From Modicisalibacter muralis (GTDB taxonomy: Bacteria; Pseudomonadota; Gammaproteobacteria; Pseudomonadales; Halomonadaceae), in contig NZ_FNGI01000012.1 of the NCBI RefSeq assembly GCF_900102945.1, positions 1-64,000 of the forward strand: a stretch of DNA of 64,000 bases, in the 5' to 3' direction. Shown here piece after piece: positions 63,593 to 64,000 of this stretch. The translations under genes were made by a program, and so were the position numbers. Positions within the stretch are counted from its first letter, which is position 1, and each line of letters opens with the position of its first letter. The notes beneath the pieces were generated by a model. It saw only the letters and a program-made list of their open reading frames with translations, was not told the origin of the DNA and did not search any database.

Positions 63593-64000
63593 TCAGGGAA
63601 GAATCACCAGATGGTTAGGCAACTCGTTGCGCTCATGCGTCGCGGGTATCTCTCGTTTGAGATGCTGGCCACACGACTCGATACATTCCAGGAAACCTTG
63701 CAGGGTCTGGCCCTGGCGGACGTGTTGGGTGAAGGATTTAACGATCTCTTGCCAGGTATCGTTATCCAGTCGGCTGGAAATCCCCTGGTCGACCAGTATT
63801 TCCACATAGCGCTCGGCTTCAGATACGAAGATCAGCATGCCAGTGCCGCCAGCGGTGTGATGCAGGTCCTGCTCGAGAAACTGACGCCGTGCCAGATTCG
63901 ATGCCCGCCAATAGCGCACGCTGCTTGGAATGAGGCGTGTGGTGATCGCAGGAATACGAAATATCAGACCCAGCACGATGAAGGTGGCCCACTGGACCAG
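63593..64000 (-). CDS. TPM-domain protein, N-terminus cut by window edge
   Basis: At least 135 residues; the frame stays open to the right edge. It starts (visible part) with a hydrophobic stretch WATFIVLGLIFRIP and continues TGMLIFVSEAERYVEILVDQGISSRLDNDTWQEIVKSF, the core of a TPM (YgcG-type) domain. Such proteins are membrane-attached and of uncertain function. Convergent with the SMP-30 gene. Confidence 0.8.
   Translation of the reverse strand: MVQWATFIVLGLIFRIPAITTRLIPSSVRYWRASNLARRQFLEQDLHHTAGGTGMLIFVSEAERYVEILVDQGISSRLDNDTWQEIVKSFTQHVRQGQTLQGFLECIESCGQHLKREIPATHERNELPNHLVILP

Overview
The window comes from a GC-rich gammaproteobacterium, most likely a halophile of the Halomonadaceae (Halomonas-like). 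The evidence is the 5' end of a gammaproteobacterial 16S rRNA gene at the left edge, the aspartate/glutamate-rich character of many proteins, and a gene order that largely follows the Pseudomonas block thiO - minor pilins - ispH - fkpB - lspA - ileS - ribF - murJ - rpsT - proB - cgtA - rpmA - rplU - ispB. Genus is an inference from sequence reading only; no database search was run. Almost everything is chromosomal core, and I found no insertion sequence, integrase, prophage or CRISPR array.

Layout. 1-2,400: 16S start with its rrn promoter and boxA (minus strand), pssA, ilvC. 2,536-5,704: the activator gene ilvY divergent from ilvC, then the acetolactate synthase genes ilvI-ilvN behind a long structured leader. 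6,083-10,588: clpB with a sigma-32-type promoter, pgeF and rluD. 10,696-14,797: bamD, nadE, a small PP0621-like gene, thiO. 14,897-26,715: an AT-richer type IV pilus minor-pilin region with two complete-looking sets: fimT, pilE, pilY1, pilX, pilW, pilV, then fimT, a giant PilX-like beta-helix protein, pilW, pilV, fimT, pilE. 26,825-39,402: housekeeping block for isoprenoid, lipoprotein, translation, flavin, cell-wall, proline and ribosome genes. 39,485: tRNA-Pro(CGG). 39,640-44,877: accessory genes (CocE/NonD hydrolase plus ATP-grasp pair, VOC protein, small membrane protein, Lgt-like/TlpA fusion). 45,014: rapA, then a yfcH-like epimerase gene.

49,047-57,001 is a tightly coupled operon: cbiX, a MerR-type LitR/CarH-like regulator that appears to lack the cobalamin-ligand histidine, photolyase, NTF2-like protein, SDR, FAD oxidoreductase, DUF1365, cyclopropane-fatty-acid-type methyltransferase and DUF2878. 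It reads as a light or photo-oxidative-stress module that repairs DNA and remodels membrane fatty acids. The promoter between it and yfcH carries 11-bp direct repeats. The right end has a GGDEF/EAL protein, fabA-fabB, a PlsC-type acyltransferase coupled to an RmlD-like protein, an SMP-30 protein and a TPM-domain gene cut by the window edge.

The items most worth a second look are the doubled minor-pilin set with its PilX/beta-helix fusion, the LitR-like regulator with its tandem 11-bp repeats, the ATP-grasp/hydrolase pair, and a dispersed heptad-repeat element placed directly behind the stop codons of two genes.
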